A stretch of 20,888 nt of DNA from Chitinophagaceae bacterium (GTDB taxonomy: Bacteria > Bacteroidota > Bacteroidia > Chitinophagales > Chitinophagaceae), in the NCBI GenBank assembly GCA_947461645.1, contig CANHMN010000003.1, positions 1 to 20,888 of the forward strand, written 5' to 3'. The translations under genes and the position numbers were made by a program. The notes under the pieces are model-generated. The model was not told where the DNA came from. It was given only the letters and a program-made list of their open reading frames with translations, and ran no database searches. Of this stretch, positions 7,520 to 15,124 are shown piece after piece (positions within the stretch are counted from its first letter, which is position 1; every line of letters begins with the position of its first letter).

Positions 7520-9013
7520 CTATTTGATGGATTTTAGTAAAGCATTGGCTGAAGAAGCAGTGAGGTCAATTAACGGCTGGGGATAAACGCCGAAAATGAA
7601 AATGACAACTACAATGATGCCAAGAGCTATTTTTTCGTTTAGTCCCAAATCTTTTACCTCGGCCGTCGAAGCATTCACACTTCCATAAAAAACTTTCTGT
7701 ATCATGTTTAACGTATAAACAGCAGATAAAATAATTCCTAATCCACCAACAACTGCAAACCAAAGGTTACTGTTGTACAATCCTGAGAACATCATGAATT
7801 CTCCAACAAAGGCATTGGTTAAGGGTAACGCAATGTTGGCCAATGCAATGATCAGCAGAAATATAGTAAGCACGGGGGCTGTGTTGGCAATGCCGCTTAG
7901 TTGTGATATTTTTTTGATGCCTGTTTGTCTTTCAATGATTTCAATCACCATCCACATTCCAATGATGTTGATGCCATGATTGAACATTTGAACCATAACT
8001 CCCTGAACACTGATCTGATTCATGGTAAAAAGTGCAGCACACATTAAGCCTATGTGTGCGATGGAAGAATATGCTACCAATTTTTTTAAGTTGTCTTGCA
8101 TTATAGCCAAGAAGCTTGCATAAACAACGCCGGCAATGGAAAGCCAGATGATGATGGTTTTAAAATGAACACTTGCTTCAGGAAAAACAGGAATCAACCA
8201 TCTTACCACAGCGAATAAACCCATCTTTACCATCACACCACTTAGAATCATTGTTACAGGTGTAGGCGATTGGTCATAAGCGTCCGGCTGCCAGGTATGA
8301 AAGGGGAAAATGGGCATTTTAATGGCAAAGGCAACAAAAAACAACAGGAACAACCACGTCTGTTCTTGAGTGGAAAGATAAGCGTTGTAAAAAGCCCCTA
8401 AGGAAAAAGTGTGCGGTATGTTAATGCCATCATCAATCAATCTCGATCCTGTATGGAGATACACATAAATTATCCCGATTAGCATTAGCAATGATCCGGT
8501 AAATGTATAAACGAAGAACTTGAATGTTGCAGCAATTCTTTTTTCTCCTCCCCATTTGCTGGAAAGAAAGTAAACCGGAATCAGTGCAAGCTCCCAGAAA
8601 AAATAAAAGGTCAGCGCATCGAGTGCCATGAATACCCCCATTAAACCTGCCTGCGTAAACATGAGCAAGCCAAAATAGGCATTTGCTTTTTTTACAGGCG
8701 CCTTAGCAGTTGCTACAAAAATCAATGGGAAGCTAATGGCAGTAAGCAATACGAGCATTTTACCCATACCGTCCAAACCTATGAAATAATTGGCGCCAAG
8801 GTATTTTAGCCAATAGTAATTTACATTGTTGTAATTAAAATGTTTTTTCTCGTCATTAAAAACCAATGTTGCAATAGAAACAGCAAGAATCAGCAAGGAA
8901 AAAAACAAGGCAGTATTTCTGGAATGCTTTTCTTCCTTGGTAAAAAAACAAAGTATTCCTGCCAATAATGGCAACCAAATCAATAAGTCGGGAAAAGTAA
9001 TGTATGTACCCAA
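7520..9013 (-). CDS. nuoM: NADH-quinone oxidoreductase subunit M (TTG start)
   Basis: NuoM is an antiporter-like proton-pumping subunit of complex I. The 497 residues are hydrophobic. Key charged positions are E141 in FFWELALIP, K232 in AFAIKMPIFPFHTW and K263 in GVMVKMG, with the signature HTWQPDAYDQSPTPVTMIL. The frame begins with TTG at 9013. An in-frame TAA lies a few codons upstream, and the next Met is near residue 82, which would remove the first membrane segments, so TTG is the best start. It begins 22 bases after nuoL. Confidence 0.96.
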   Translation of the reverse strand: MGTYITFPDLLIWLPLLAGILCFFTKEEKHSRNTALFFSLLILAVSIATLVFNDEKKHFNYNNVNYYWLKYLGANYFIGLDGMGKMLVLLTAISFPLIFVATAKAPVKKANAYFGLLMFTQAGLMGVFMALDALTFYFFWELALIPVYFLSSKWGGEKRIAATFKFFVYTFTGSLLMLIGIIYVYLHTGSRLIDDGINIPHTFSLGAFYNAYLSTQEQTWLFLLFFVAFAIKMPIFPFHTWQPDAYDQSPTPVTMILSGVMVKMGLFAVVRWLIPVFPEASVHFKTIIIWLSIAGVVYASFLAIMQDNLKKLVAYSSIAHIGLMCAALFTMNQISVQGVMVQMFNHGINIIGMWMVIEIIERQTGIKKISQLSGIANTAPVLTIFLLIIALANIALPLTNAFVGEFMMFSGLYNSNLWFAVVGGLGIILSAVYTLNMIQKVFYGSVNASTAEVKDLGLNEKIALGIIVVVIFIFGVYPQPLIDLTASSANALLKSIK

Positions 9014-9035
9014 TTTTAAAAAATTTTATTTCGAA

Positions 9036-10919
9036 TTATAAAAACAGTTGTATAAAAAACAAAACAATCATTCCAATTACCATCAATAAGATATACGCTC
9101 CAACCTGTCCGCTTTGCAACCATCTGATTTGTCGACTTGCATAATTTACTGTTTTTCCAACACCATTAATTGCCCCATCCACCACTTTAGGCTCGAAGAT
9201 TTTGTTTAAAAACCCTGCCAAAGCAGCCAAAGGAAGAACTACTGCCTTGTTGTACAACTCATCTACATACCATTTATTCGCAAGCAATTTGAAGAAACCA
9301 ACAGGCTCAGCTTCTGCTTTGTAATTTCTGAACTTCAACCAAGTTAACGCTATCACTAAAACCACGAGCAATGTTGATGCTCCCATCAACAAGTACTCTG
9401 TTTCATGAGATAGATGATGTACTGAAGTTGGAACAACAGGTGACAAATAAGCTGACAATTCATGATGCCCACCCAAAACTTCCGGAATTCCAATGTATCC
9501 TCCAATCACACTTAAAACAGCCAAAATGATCAATGGGAACGTCATGGCTGCAGGACTTTCGTGAAGGTGATGTTCTTGGTCGTGAGTGCCGCGAAATTTT
9601 CCAATAAAAGTCACGAAATAAAGTCTGAACATATAGAAAGCTGTCATTAGCGCGGTAAATAACGCTAAAGCATAAACGACAGGGTTATGTGCGAATGCTC
9701 CGGCTAAAATTTCATCTTTAGAGAAAAAACCTGAAAGCCCGGGGATACCTGCAATGGCCAAACATCCTATAAAAAAGGTTACACTTGTTGTCTTCATGTG
9801 CTTGTGTAAGCCTCCCATTTTTCGAATATCCTGCTCACCACCCATGGCATGGATAACACTCCCGCTTCCCAAAAACATGAGGGCTTTAAAAAATGCATGC
9901 GTTAGTACATGAAAAACTGCAGCCACATAATTGCCTGTACCAAGAGCCAAAAACATAAAGCCCAACTGACTTACCGTTGAATACGCCAATACTTTTTTAA
10001 TATCATTTTGCTTTATGGCTATCGATGCAGCAAGCATCGCCGTACATAAACCAACAATCATAATTACCGTTTGAGTGGTGGGTGCCATTGAAAAAAGCAG
10101 GTTGCTTCTTGCAATCATGTAAATACCTGCAGTAACCATTGTTGCTGCGTGAATTAAAGCACTAACCGGGGTTGGACCCGCCATCGCATCGGGTAGCCAA
10201 GTATACAAAGGGAGCTGAGCGCTTTTTCCGGTAGCACCAACAAACATCAATAAAGAAATACCGGTTATGTCTGTAACAGATAATTTCGACAACGATGCAG
10301 CAGTCAACACTTGGTCGTATTCAATAGTGCCCAACTTAGACAACAACCAGAACAAGGCCAACAAGAAGCCAAGGTCACCGATTCTGTTCATGATGAAAGC
10401 CTTCTTTGCCGCATTGGTATAGTCAGTGTTTCTGAACCAATAGCCAATGAGCAAATATGAGCATAATCCAACCCCTTCCCAACCTATGAACATTACCAGG
10501 TAATTGCCACCCATAACCAACAACAGCATGGAGAATACGAACAAATTCAAGTAAGCGAAATACTTGGCAAAATGCTTACTCTCCTCTTCATGCATGTATG
10601 CGGTGGAATAGACATGGATCAAAAATCCAACTCCGGTAATAATCAACAAAAACAAAGAGGACAGCTGGTCAATTTTAAAACTGAATGCTACCTTCAATTG
10701 CTGAATATCGATAAAATTAAATAAAGTAACTGTGGACGTTTGTCCGTCCTTCACCTGCATAAAAACCAATACAGCCAATACAAAAGAAAGAAGCACCGTG
10801 CCGCTTCCTATTATTCCCACGAGAGATTTTGAGAGTTTGTTTCTTCCCAAACCATTGATCAGAAATCCAATCAATGGCAGAAGAGGAATCAAACCCAGGT
10901 ATTGAAAAATAGTGTTCAT
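9036..10919 (-). CDS. nuoL: NADH-quinone oxidoreductase subunit L
   Basis: NuoL is the distal and largest proton-pumping subunit of complex I; its C-terminal lateral helix runs along the membrane arm. It has 627 residues, close to the usual 610-640. An N-terminal proton_antipo_N region is followed by the core signature TWLPDAMAGPTPVSALIHAA. Proton-path residues are E148 (GWEGVG), K232 (GKSAQLPLYTW) and H257 (HAATMVTAGIY). A His-rich loop lies near residues 446-453, and the last membrane segment ends the protein. It lies 88 bases after nuoK, one of the larger gaps in the operon; I see no promoter there that fits the phylum consensus. Confidence 0.97.
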   Translation of the reverse strand: MNTIFQYLGLIPLLPLIGFLINGLGRNKLSKSLVGIIGSGTVLLSFVLAVLVFMQVKDGQTSTVTLFNFIDIQQLKVAFSFKIDQLSSLFLLIITGVGFLIHVYSTAYMHEEESKHFAKYFAYLNLFVFSMLLLVMGGNYLVMFIGWEGVGLCSYLLIGYWFRNTDYTNAAKKAFIMNRIGDLGFLLALFWLLSKLGTIEYDQVLTAASLSKLSVTDITGISLLMFVGATGKSAQLPLYTWLPDAMAGPTPVSALIHAATMVTAGIYMIARSNLLFSMAPTTQTVIMIVGLCTAMLAASIAIKQNDIKKVLAYSTVSQLGFMFLALGTGNYVAAVFHVLTHAFFKALMFLGSGSVIHAMGGEQDIRKMGGLHKHMKTTSVTFFIGCLAIAGIPGLSGFFSKDEILAGAFAHNPVVYALALFTALMTAFYMFRLYFVTFIGKFRGTHDQEHHLHESPAAMTFPLIILAVLSVIGGYIGIPEVLGGHHELSAYLSPVVPTSVHHLSHETEYLLMGASTLLVVLVIALTWLKFRNYKAEAEPVGFFKLLANKWYVDELYNKAVVLPLAALAGFLNKIFEPKVVDGAINGVGKTVNYASRQIRWLQSGQVGAYILLMVIGMIVLFFIQLFL

Positions 10920-11007
10920 TTAATTTTTATTTTGGTGAGCCAAACATTTCAATTAGGCTACATTTTTGTATTGGTTGTGTGTCAGCTGTTTTGCAAACAA
11001 ATAACGA

Positions 11008-11340
11008 TTAGTTTTTCAGTCTGTTTAAAAAATTCACGTCTACAGTATGAACATTTCTGTACATCATTACAATGATGGCCAAACCCACACTCACTTCTGC
11101 CGCTGCAACCACCATAATAAAAAACACAAAAATCTGTGCGTCGCTTGCAAAATAAGGCGAAGCTTTCGCTGCAGGACTTAACGCATGCATTTTGGAAAAT
11201 CCAACAAGCAGCAAGTTTACCGCATTAAGCATCAATTCGATGCACATAAAAATGATGATGGCGTTTCTGCGCACCAATACACCAACTATTCCGATGGTAA
11301 ACAAGGTGAGCGACAGGGCGATGTAAGCTTTGATATCCAT
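11008..11340 (-). CDS. nuoK: NADH-quinone oxidoreductase subunit K
   Basis: NuoK is a small membrane subunit (110 residues, family usually about 100-110) that contributes a proton path next to NuoN and NuoJ. Three membrane segments are predicted (about 5-24, 28-48, 66-93). The two buried acids typical of the family are seen, E35 in [11 protein letters not shown] and E82 in [10 protein letters not shown]. The loop after the second segment is slightly longer than in E. coli. It begins 15 bases after nuoJ. Confidence 0.96.
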   Translation of the reverse strand: MDIKAYIALSLTLFTIGIVGVLVRRNAIIIFMCIELMLNAVNLLLVGFSKMHALSPAAKASPYFASDAQIFVFFIMVVAAAEVSVGLAIIVMMYRNVHTVDVNFLNRLKN

Positions 11341-11355
11341 TAGTATAATTTCTTT

Positions 11356-11871
11356 TTAACCTTCGTGTGTAATTTCATCTTTTTTTCCAATGATAACGGC
11401 TCCAATCATAGCACTTAGAAACAACACACTGCTGATTTCAAAGGGTAGCACATAGTTCTTAAACAAGTTGAATCCGAGGGATTTTATAAGGCCAGCATCG
11501 CCCGTTTTCATTTCCACCATTTGCTCCACGTCGATTTTCATTACAGCAGAAAGTATTATCAACAACAGCGTTCCACCGGAGATTACACCAATAAGCTGAA
11601 GTCGGTAATTTTTAATTGGCTCTGTATCTGCATTTAAATTCATTAACATCACTACAAACAAAAACAGCACCATGATAGCGCCGGCATATACAATGATATT
11701 GACAATCGCCAAAAATTGAGCGTTAAGCAAAATGTAATGACCAGAAATGGCAAAAAACACAACAATCAGCCAGAGCACACTGTGTACAGGACTTTTACTG
11801 GCAATCATCATTAAAGCACTTCCAACGGCCATTACAGACAATAATATAAAAACAAGAGTAGTGATGTTCAT
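11356..11871 (-). CDS. nuoJ: NADH-quinone oxidoreductase subunit J
   Basis: NuoJ is a membrane subunit at the heel of complex I, where a helix rearranges during turnover. The 171-residue protein has about five membrane segments and the typical motifs SPVHSVLWLIVVFF and VYAGAIMVLFLFVVMLMN, the latter containing the family's characteristic helix. A short charged stretch (about 123-132) precedes the last segment. It starts 10 bases after nuoI, suggesting coupled translation. Confidence 0.96.
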   Translation of the reverse strand: MNITTLVFILLSVMAVGSALMMIASKSPVHSVLWLIVVFFAISGHYILLNAQFLAIVNIIVYAGAIMVLFLFVVMLMNLNADTEPIKNYRLQLIGVISGGTLLLIILSAVMKIDVEQMVEMKTGDAGLIKSLGFNLFKNYVLPFEISSVLFLSAMIGAVIIGKKDEITHEG

Positions 11872-11881
11872 TGGTATAAAA

Positions 11882-12436
11882 TTAATTTTCAGAAACTTTT
11901 TGGGGCCTGTTTCCTAATGCTTTTTGGTAAGCGTCGGGGTTTTCTTTGGGATGAGGAATAAGCAAATCGTCTTTGCTATATATGAATTGCTTTCTTTGGT
12001 AGTCGGCCGGAGTAAAAGTTTCACTTAAATAAATGGCATCTTTTGGACAAGCCTCTTCGCACAAACCACAAAAAATGCATCTTAACATGTTGATTTCGTA
12101 TTTAGCAGCATACTTCTCTTCTTTGTAAAGATGCTCCTCACCTTGTTGTCTTTCAGCAGCTTCCATTGTTATTGCTTCTGCCGGACAAGCAACTGCACAC
12201 AAACCGCAGGCCGTGCAATTTTCTCTACCCTCTTCATCCCTATTAAGAATTTGAAGCCCACGAAAAACAGGACTAAATGGCCTTTGCTTTTCCGGATAAT
12301 TGATGGTAGGCTTTTTCTTGAAAATATGACTGAAGGTAATGGTCATCCCCTTGAATATAGCCGGAAGGTAGAGCTTCTCCATGAAAGTCATCGGCTTTCT
12401 GTCTACCTGCTTTATTTTGTTTGTTAATGGTTGCAT
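11882..12436 (-). CDS. nuoI: NADH-quinone oxidoreductase subunit I (2x[4Fe-4S])
   Basis: NuoI carries clusters N6a and N6b on the electron path from the NADH module to NuoB. With the ATG at 12436 it has 184 residues. Two ferredoxin-type motifs are intact: C74-x2-C77-x2-C80-x3-C84 (CTACGLCAVACP) and C120-x2-C123-x2-C126-x3-C130 (CIFCGLCEEACP). An amphipathic N-terminal segment (FMEKLYLPAIFKGM) probably anchors it to the membrane arm. A TTG codon one position upstream extends the frame by a residue but the ATG is preferred. It begins 45 bases after nuoH. Confidence 0.96.
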   Translation of the reverse strand: MQPLTNKIKQVDRKPMTFMEKLYLPAIFKGMTITFSHIFKKKPTINYPEKQRPFSPVFRGLQILNRDEEGRENCTACGLCAVACPAEAITMEAAERQQGEEHLYKEEKYAAKYEINMLRCIFCGLCEEACPKDAIYLSETFTPADYQRKQFIYSKDDLLIPHPKENPDAYQKALGNRPQKVSEN

Positions 12437-12484
12437 CAATTGAGAATAGTTTGTTTATTTATCTGAAATAAATAGATTTTTGGT

Positions 12485-13528
12485 TTACTTGAAATACAAT
12501 ACAGCGCCTCCTGTTGCCAACATATTGAATAAAGCAAGTGGAATTAAAATTCTCCATCCGAGATACATCAGCTGATCGTATCTGAATCTGGGGATAGTCC
12601 AGCGAACCCACATAAAAACGAAAATAAAAAAGGAAGTTTTAGCCATCAATGCTGCAATTCCTATGATAGCAACTACATTCGGCGAGAACATCGCAGCCTC
12701 ATTGATAAAGGGGATGTCGTAGCCACCAAAGTAAAGCGTAGACATGATAACACTGCTGATAAACATGTTGATGTATTCCGAGAATAGGAAAAATCCAAGT
12801 TTCATGGACGAGTACTCTGTATGGTAACCGCCAATCAACTCATTCTCAGCTTCCGGAAGATCAAAAGGGGTTCTGTTGCATTCTGCAAAGGCGCAAATCA
12901 AGAAAATCAAAAAGCCAAGCGGCTGATAAACGATGTTCCAGTAGCTGGCTTGCTGAAGATCAACCATTTCTTTTAGGCTAAGCGTACCCGTTACCATGAG
13001 CAATGCTATCATTGAAATACCCATAGCCAATTCGTAACTGATGATTTGTGAGGCTGCTCTCAATCCCCCTAGCAGCGAGAATTTATTGTTGCTCGCCCAA
13101 GATCCAATCATGATACCATAAACCCCCAAACTAACCACGCCGAAAACATACAATACTCCGATATTCACATCGGCAATTTGCAAGTCAATTTTTCTACCAA
13201 ACAACTCAATAGTACCTCCCCATGGAATAACTGCACTTGTCATCATTGCAGTAAGCATAGCCAAGGCAGGACCGAGTATGAAAAGAAATTTCGAAGAGAA
13301 TGCCGGAATGATTTCTTCTTTGAAAAAAAGTTTTAGCCCATCGGCCAAAGGTTGCAGCAAACCGAATGGGCCGGCTCTGTTTGGCCCTCTTCTGTCTTGC
13401 AAAATAGCAGCCACCTTTCTTTCAGCGAATGTAGTGTACATGGCAATGACAAGTGAGGCGGAGATTACCACCACAATCAGTAAAAGTTTTTCCAACACCA
13501 TGGAAATATCAACAGATAATAACATCAT
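12485..13528 (-). CDS. nuoH: NADH-quinone oxidoreductase subunit H
   Basis: NuoH joins the peripheral and membrane arms and lines the quinone cavity. The protein has 347 residues and about eight membrane segments. Family motifs are ERKVAAILQDRRGPNR (36-51), AECNRTPFDLPEAENELI (215-232) followed by GYHTEYSS, and WVRWTIPRFRYDQLM (307-321). The ATG at 13528 shares one base with the nuoG stop codon (TAATG), indicating translational coupling; a second Met one codon later is an alternative start. Confidence 0.97.
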   Translation of the reverse strand: MMLLSVDISMVLEKLLLIVVVISASLVIAMYTTFAERKVAAILQDRRGPNRAGPFGLLQPLADGLKLFFKEEIIPAFSSKFLFILGPALAMLTAMMTSAVIPWGGTIELFGRKIDLQIADVNIGVLYVFGVVSLGVYGIMIGSWASNNKFSLLGGLRAASQIISYELAMGISMIALLMVTGTLSLKEMVDLQQASYWNIVYQPLGFLIFLICAFAECNRTPFDLPEAENELIGGYHTEYSSMKLGFFLFSEYINMFISSVIMSTLYFGGYDIPFINEAAMFSPNVVAIIGIAALMAKTSFFIFVFMWVRWTIPRFRYDQLMYLGWRILIPLALFNMLATGGAVLYFK

Positions 13529-14637
13529 TAATTATTTTTAAAGTCATCGGATTTTGCCGCTCTGTCCAATTCGCTCAAATGAGTATCAGGCTTGTTGACC
13601 CCACTCACGCTATGAATATCCATGAGTAGTTTAGGGTCTGTGCCCTTCATTACTGCTTTCACCGTTTCTTTAGGCATTTCCAATGTCTTGTATTTGTTTA
13701 ACCCAATAACAGAATGTCTGCTAATCGTAGTAATTCCTTCAACTGTCCATGATTCGGTCTTCTTGGTTTCGAATCTGCAGGTGTTACAAATCCAACCTGG
13801 TTTTCCATCAAAGCTTTGTACTTCGCCCCATTGGTCTTTTCGCGCGGTAACCCTGAATACTTCCTCTCCCCTCAACCATAAAGTTGCTTTTCCGCAACAA
13901 CCCGGTGTGGTGCAATTTCTATGCGCATCTACAGGCTTGGTAAACCAAACCCTATTTTTAAAACGGAAGGTTTTATCGGTAAGTGCTCCTACAGGACAAA
14001 CATCGATCATGTTACCGCTGAAGTCGTTATCGATCGCCTTTGAGATGTATGTTGAAATAGCGGCATGATCGCCTCTATCAATAACACCATGAACTCTCTT
14101 TTGAGTAATTTGGTCAGCAACATATGTACAACGATAACATAGAATGCATCTTGTCATGTGAAGCTGAATATATGGACCAATATCTTCTTTCTTAAAAGTT
14201 CTGCGCGCAAACTGATATCTGGTTCCTTCCTTTCCATGCTCGTAACCAAGGTCTTGTAAATGGCATTCGCCGGCTTGGTCGCAAATTGGACAATCAAGCG
14301 GATGGTTTAGTAATAGAAATTCAACCACGCCATTTCGGGCATCTGTTACTTTTTCGCTGGTGATGTTTTTTACAACCATGCCATCCATTACACCGGTTCT
14401 GCAACTTGCTACAAGTTTAGGCATAGGACGAGGGTCAGCAGCCGATCCGGCAGCAACTTCCACCAAACAGGTGCGGCATTTTCCACCGCTTCCATCCAAT
14501 TTGCTGTAGTAGCACATTGCAGGTGGAGTTACATCGCCGCCTATTTGTCTAGCAGCATTTAAAATGGTAGTACCAGGCGCAACATCAATGGTGATATTGT
14601 CGATGGTAACTTTTATTGTTTTTATTTCTTCTTCCAT
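13528..14637 (-). CDS. nuoG: NADH-quinone oxidoreductase subunit G, short form (2Fe-2S/4Fe-4S protein)
   Basis: NuoG relays electrons inside the NADH module. With the ATG at 14637 the protein has 369 residues, against roughly 700-900 in Proteobacteria. It keeps the ferredoxin-like [2Fe-2S] N1b domain (C42, C54, C57, C79), the His-ligated N5 site (H112, C116, C119, C125) and the N4 site (C164, C167, C170, C214). It also retains a region resembling the [4Fe-4S] module at the front of molybdopterin oxidoreductases (C242, C247, C248, C284, C287), then ends without the large molybdopterin-type domain. The stop overlaps the nuoH start, so the short form is genuine and not a frameshift. An upstream in-frame TTG (14685) is rejected because it lies in the inverted repeat of the GxxExxY cassette. 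Confidence 0.95.
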   Translation of the reverse strand: MEEEIKTIKVTIDNITIDVAPGTTILNAARQIGGDVTPPAMCYYSKLDGSGGKCRTCLVEVAAGSAADPRPMPKLVASCRTGVMDGMVVKNITSEKVTDARNGVVEFLLLNHPLDCPICDQAGECHLQDLGYEHGKEGTRYQFARRTFKKEDIGPYIQLHMTRCILCYRCTYVADQITQKRVHGVIDRGDHAAISTYISKAIDNDFSGNMIDVCPVGALTDKTFRFKNRVWFTKPVDAHRNCTTPGCCGKATLWLRGEEVFRVTARKDQWGEVQSFDGKPGWICNTCRFETKKTESWTVEGITTISRHSVIGLNKYKTLEMPKETVKAVMKGTDPKLLMDIHSVSGVNKPDTHLSELDRAAKSDDFKNN

Positions 14638-14658
14638 TCTTAAATATTCTAAACATTC

Positions 14659-14687
14659 TTTCACGCAAAGTCCGCAATGGAGCAAAG
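14659..14687. repeat. Left inverted repeat of the GxxExxY cassette
   Basis: Begins TTTCACGCAAAG and consists of three 9-base units, CACGCAAAG, TCCGCAATG, GAGCAAAGG. It matches the reverse complement of 15095-15123 at about 22 of 29 positions, including the first ten without a break. It ends three bases before the GxxExxY stop codon. Confidence 0.75.
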
Positions 14688-14690
14688 GCG

Positions 14691-15068
14691 CTATAATTTA
14701 TTTACAATTCTATGTATGCCGTCCTTTAGCAATACAACATTAAAATTAATCAACAACCCCAACTTCATATCAGTTAACTTTAAATAAGTTAACAATTGCT
14801 TGTGGTGGACAGGTGATAAGTTTTCTACTGATTTTAATTCAATAACAACTTTGTTTTCAATTATCACATCTGCACGGAATCCTACATCCATTTTTATTTC
14901 TTCATGAATCAAAGGAATCGCTTGTTGCCTTGTAAACGAAATATTCAACTTATTAAGTTCATAACAAATAATCTCCTCATATACACTTTCAAACAATCCG
15001 GGACCATATTTTTTATGAACCAACAAACACAAATCAAATACCACTTTAGAAATTTCATTTTCACTCAT
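14691..15068 (-). CDS. GxxExxY family protein (PD-(D/E)xK nuclease-like fold)
   Basis: A 125-residue protein with the naming motif GLFESVY at about 24-30. Further on comes an arrangement like a PD-(D/E)xK nuclease core: an Asp in RADVII (about 67-72), ELK in VVIELKSVE (about 77-79), then a Q-x3-Y (KQLLTYL). The family is common in Bacteroidota and environmental bacteria, and its cellular role is unknown to me; nuclease activity is only suggested by the residue pattern. It has no expected link to respiration: it lies in the nuoF-nuoG gap in the same orientation as the operon and inside inverted repeats, so it looks like a passenger. No promoter of its own is evident, so it is probably co-transcribed with nuo. 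Confidence 0.9.
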   Translation of the reverse strand: MSENEISKVVFDLCLLVHKKYGPGLFESVYEEIICYELNKLNISFTRQQAIPLIHEEIKMDVGFRADVIIENKVVIELKSVENLSPVHHKQLLTYLKLTDMKLGLLINFNVVLLKDGIHRIVNKL

Positions 15069-15094
15069 AGCCTATCTATCATACAAGTTAAACT

Positions 15095-15123
15095 CTTTGC
15101 ATCCTTGCGTGCCTTGCGTGAAA
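15095..15123. repeat. Right inverted repeat of the GxxExxY cassette
   Basis: Read on the minus strand it begins TTTCACGCAAGG and consists of CACGCAAGG, CACGCAAGG and ATGCAAAGA, three 9-base units of the same consensus as the left repeat. The outer end lies one base from the nuoF stop codon, and the inner end is 26 bases upstream of the GxxExxY ATG. Confidence 0.75.
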
Positions 15124-15124
15124 C

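Larger units (their letters stand above)
14659..15123 (-). mobile_element. GxxExxY cassette inserted between nuoF and nuoG, bounded by inverted repeats
   Basis: A 465-base block separates nuoF from nuoG, while most nuo gaps are 10-90 bases. It consists of 29-bp imperfect inverted repeats at each end and one ORF filling nearly all the space between. Its right edge lies one base from the nuoF stop and its left edge 21 bases before the nuoG ATG. No transposase and no target-site duplication are visible, so it would have to be moved in trans, or by recombination between repeats. The term mobile is an inference from structure. Confidence 0.5.

Noticed and set aside
7566..7763. Small overlapping minus-strand ORF within nuoM
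   Set aside because: It is an alternative frame of nuoM; the nuoM frame is uninterrupted.
10920..11007. Internal promoter before nuoL
   Set aside because: The 88-base gap has several TTTG runs, but none has TA at the required spacing with a matching TTG upstream.
13622..14068. 148-residue plus-strand ORF opposite nuoG
   Set aside because: It is a shadow of a conserved coding region with no recognisable domain; the same holds for the 161-residue plus-strand ORF at 3178-3663 opposite exbD and the other antisense ORFs.
13528..14637. NuoG as a frameshifted or truncated pseudogene
   Set aside because: The stop overlaps the nuoH start in TAATG, all cluster ligands are intact, and short NuoG forms are known in this phylum.
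14638..14685. Upstream TTG extension of nuoG by 16 residues
   Set aside because: The extension is translated from the inverted repeat of the GxxExxY cassette and has no similarity to NuoG; the ATG at 14637 starts right before the ferredoxin-like domain.
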